From: Engelhardtia mirabilis
Lineage (GTDB): Bacteria; Planctomycetota; UBA1135; GCA-002686595
Direction: 5' to 3'
DNA length: 64,000 bases
NCBI RefSeq assembly: GCF_007748095.1
Contig: NZ_CP036287.1
Coordinates: 6,448,001 to 6,512,000 of the forward strand
A program made the position numbers and the translations under genes. Shown one piece after another: positions 62,006 to 64,000 of the stretch (the stretch's first letter is position 1; each line of letters starts with the position of its first letter). Under the pieces are notes generated by a model. The model did not search any database and was not told where the DNA came from. It saw only the letters and a program-made list of their open reading frames with translations.

Positions 62006-62397
62006 GGCCGAGTCGGATGGTTGAGAGTCAGCGCAGCGCAGCCGCGCAGTTCGGGGGCAGGTGCTCGGGCGACCGGTCCGGGGCAGTTTGGCCCCGGGAG
62101 ACGTCCCGCTCGATGATTCGAGGCAAGACGCGCTGGGGGTCGGACCTACTTCCCTCAAGAACGGCAGGCTCGGCCGGAGCGATTGCCGCAAATCGAGAGA
62201 AGCTCGGTCCTTGTCGCATGAATCTGGCCTCCTGGCAACAGGGGCTCGACAACCCTCGCCGGGCCATTCGCCCGGCGCTGGCGGTCCCCGCTGCAGACCT
62301 GTACATGGGAAACCGATCCCACATCCGGCCTCCCGAAGAGGTCACTTGTCCTGAATCCGAGGCCCTGGCGCCGGGGCCCCCGTCCGCCCGAACGCGC
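62006..62397. other. Intergenic stretch between the paralogues
   Basis: About 390 bases without a supported gene; it should carry the promoter of the gene at 60485-62005. No clear promoter boxes were identified. Confidence 0.45.
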
Positions 62398-62447
62398 GCG
62401 ACCCGCGAGCGCCAGCCCGCGGGTCGCCAAGGGTCCGGCCTGGACCC
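62398..62447 (-). terminator. Double hairpin after paralogue 2
   Basis: GCGACCCGCG (62398-62407) pairs with CGCGGGTCGC (62418-62427), and GGGTCC (62431-62436) with GGACCC (62442-62447). They lie just downstream of the minus-strand stop at 62477 and probably end that transcript. Confidence 0.75.
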
Positions 62448-62476
62448 TCCTAGGAGTCTGCGTCGACTCCGAAGAC

Positions 62477-63994
62477 TCAGAGGGCCGGCTCGCCGCCCTC
62501 GTCGTCCAGACACCAGCGGAAGTTGTCGACGCCACCGGACCCCGCGAACTCGAGCACCGCACGGCGCACGCCCCCGAACCCGCCGTTGTCGAATCCGAAC
62601 ATCTGCACCGAATTGTCGCCAATCGGCCCGAGGTCGCGAACCAGGAGCAGGTTGTCGAACTCGTCGTACAGGTAGAGGAAGTCGAACTCCTCGCTGTCCA
62701 CGTCGATCACCTGGAAGCTCAGCACGCTCACGTCCTGGTCCCAGCGGAACTCGATCTTGCCGCCTTCCTGGGCGTCGTCGGGATCGTCGACGAGGCCGTC
62801 GTTGTCGGCGTCCACGTCGTCCTCGGCGATGATCAGCAGGTTGCCGAGGAACTCGTCGTTGCCGATGCCCGGGCCGGGCGTCATCAGGTCGAAGTCGCCG
62901 CCGGTCGGATTGCCCGAGTCGAAGATGATCGCCTTGTCGGGTCCGAAGGGGCTGCCATTCTCGGCGGAGATGCGCAGGCCCAGTTCGTCGTAGTACTGGT
63001 CCGTCATCTCGGTGCCGGCGGGCATGTCGAGCGGACGTCCCATGGTCGACTCGTTGAAGTCGGCCGTGATCGGGCAGGGAATCATGCCGATCTCGGCGAT
63101 GCCCCCGGAGCCTCCGAAGTCGAGGGCGATGTTGGTGACGTCCTTGAACTGGACGAACACGGTCTGGACCCCGTTGTCGCCGACGTCGACCAGCGGCACC
63201 GTGGTCACCCCCGGTACCCCCTCGCGAGTGAAGCGGATCTCGCTGAACTGCGTGTCGTCGATGTCGACGACGGTCAGCCAGAACACGTCGGCCGGCGGAT
63301 CGTAGGTGAAGCGCAGGATGCCGCCGCCCTGCTCATCGTCAGGGTCGTCGACCAACCCGTCGTTGTCGGCGTCGACGTCGTTCTCGGCCACGATCAGAAG
63401 CTGACCGTAGGCGACGTCGTTGCCGAGTCCAGGACCCGGTGTCAGCAGGTCGGTGTCGCCCCCGGTCGGGTTGGCGGAATCGAAGATGAGCGCGCGGTTC
63501 GGTCCGCCGCCCTTGTTGAGCGCGGAGATCCGCAGGCCGATGTCCACGTACTCATCGGTGATCTCCTGTCCGGGGACCGGCTCCTGGAATCCCGGCGCGA
63601 AGTCGAAGTCGAGGGCCAGGGCGTTCTGCGCTCCGCCGATCGGGAGCAGGGCAGCATCTGTCTGCCAGAACTGACCTTCGTCCAGGTACACCGCTGCGAC
63701 CTGGAAGCAGGTGCCGGCGGGGAGGCCGGCGGCGTTGGGGACGCCGACCGCCACGCTCGCAGTGCCGGCGCCACCGAGGTAGCCGTCGGCGAACTGGAAG
63801 CCGGTCGAGTAGTCGAAAGCCTGGCCCGTCGGCTGGGCCAGGAGCACGTAGGGCGCGCCCGCGGGTCCTTGGACCTCGACGTAGGCGGTGAGTTGGTCGC
63901 CGACGCGCTTGGAGTAGGCGACCAGCGAACCGTCTGCCTGGAGCGGGTCGACGGGCAGGACTGCGGGCAGGAACAGTGCGATCGAGGGGATCAT
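62477..63994 (-). CDS. Exported protein with two Asp-rich modules, paralogue 2
   Basis: Protein of 505 residues from ATG 63994, close to the right edge but complete. Same plan as the gene at 60485: hydrophobic start (MIPSIALFLPAVLPV), a beta domain with LVAYSKRVGDQLTAYVEVQG, then two modules with LIFDSANPTGGDTDLLTPG and IIFDSGNPTGGDFDLMTPG, and loops VDADNDGLVDDPDDEQ and VDADNDGLVDDPDDAQ. The two genes are a tandem duplicate whose modules themselves arose by internal duplication. It probably binds calcium. Function unknown. Confidence 0.75.
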   Translation of the reverse strand: MIPSIALFLPAVLPVDPLQADGSLVAYSKRVGDQLTAYVEVQGPAGAPYVLLAQPTGQAFDYSTGFQFADGYLGGAGTASVAVGVPNAAGLPAGTCFQVAAVYLDEGQFWQTDAALLPIGGAQNALALDFDFAPGFQEPVPGQEITDEYVDIGLRISALNKGGGPNRALIFDSANPTGGDTDLLTPGPGLGNDVAYGQLLIVAENDVDADNDGLVDDPDDEQGGGILRFTYDPPADVFWLTVVDIDDTQFSEIRFTREGVPGVTTVPLVDVGDNGVQTVFVQFKDVTNIALDFGGSGGIAEIGMIPCPITADFNESTMGRPLDMPAGTEMTDQYYDELGLRISAENGSPFGPDKAIIFDSGNPTGGDFDLMTPGPGIGNDEFLGNLLIIAEDDVDADNDGLVDDPDDAQEGGKIEFRWDQDVSVLSFQVIDVDSEEFDFLYLYDEFDNLLLVRDLGPIGDNSVQMFGFDNGGFGGVRRAVLEFAGSGGVDNFRWCLDDEGGEPAL

Positions 63995-64000
63995 GGCCGT

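Noticed and set aside
1..64000. tRNA and rRNA genes
   Set aside because: I looked for cloverleaf-like and rRNA-like sequence and saw none that I can support; a covariance-model scan would settle small RNAs.

Overview
The window is a GC-rich (about 70%) bacterial chromosome segment. Its mix of families (serine/threonine kinases with appended domains, BlaI/M56 pairs with unusual sensor tails, a paired Tat-exported DUF1501 protein and DUF1800 protein, and many small exported proteins built from TIG, FG-GAP, BNR or beta-helix modules) suggests a member of the Planctomycetota. That is an inference from gene content; no rRNA or other phylogenetic marker is present.

Layout. 1-12.4 kb: a C25 (gingipain-type) peptidase cut by the window edge, a kinase fused to a sulfatase-modifying-factor fold, an FG-GAP protein, two cation diffusion facilitators (dmeF and a minimal one), a HEAT-plus-VWA exported protein and small unknowns. 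12.5-24.8 kb: an accessory block. A large lipoprotein gene and a truncated second copy of ygiQ lie on the left, the full ygiQ on the right. Between them are a broken REP-associated transposase (RAYT), a lower-GC four-gene coupled operon (two membrane proteins and two HEAT-like proteins), a remnant of the lipoprotein gene, and a dead AbiE-type toxin-antitoxin pair. 25-31 kb: a DUF1326 protein, then a minus-strand operon for a three-subunit PaoABC/xanthine-dehydrogenase-type molybdenum enzyme, a small Cys-rich protein and a TMEM175-like channel. 31-34 kb: blaI-blaR1 with two operator palindromes at the blaI start and a blaR1 gene that carries a long hairpin repeat in frame. 34-39 kb: a class V aminotransferase, a TIG protein, a polytopic membrane protein and a polyprenol-phosphate-type glycosyltransferase. 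39.6-42.2 kb: a tandemly duplicated two-gene cassette (Arg-rich exported pentapeptide-repeat protein plus acidic lipoprotein). 42.5-45 kb: a long gene split by an in-frame TGA. 45-60 kb: mutY, DUF1579, an SGNH lipoprotein, a TMTC-like TPR membrane protein, ltrA, DUF1501 and DUF1800, GNAT, glpD, a beta-helix protein and a BNR protein. 60.4-64 kb: two tandem paralogues with repeated Asp-rich modules.

Themes across the window. (1) Two related families of very long, nearly perfect inverted repeats sit mostly at gene ends, and a broken RAYT that could belong with them is present. (2) Four exported proteins carry 15-bp tandem repeats coding for pentapeptides. (3) There is marked gene decay: truncated ygiQ, RAYT, lipoprotein remnant, the AbiE pair, a nonsense-split gene and an eroding minus-strand remnant near 39.2 kb. 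The best candidates for undescribed biology are the duplicated pentapeptide-repeat/lipoprotein cassette (39.6-42.2 kb), the coupled four-gene operon (18.3-21.5 kb), and the repeat hairpin carried in frame inside blaR1. No tRNA, rRNA, CRISPR array or intact insertion sequence was recognised.
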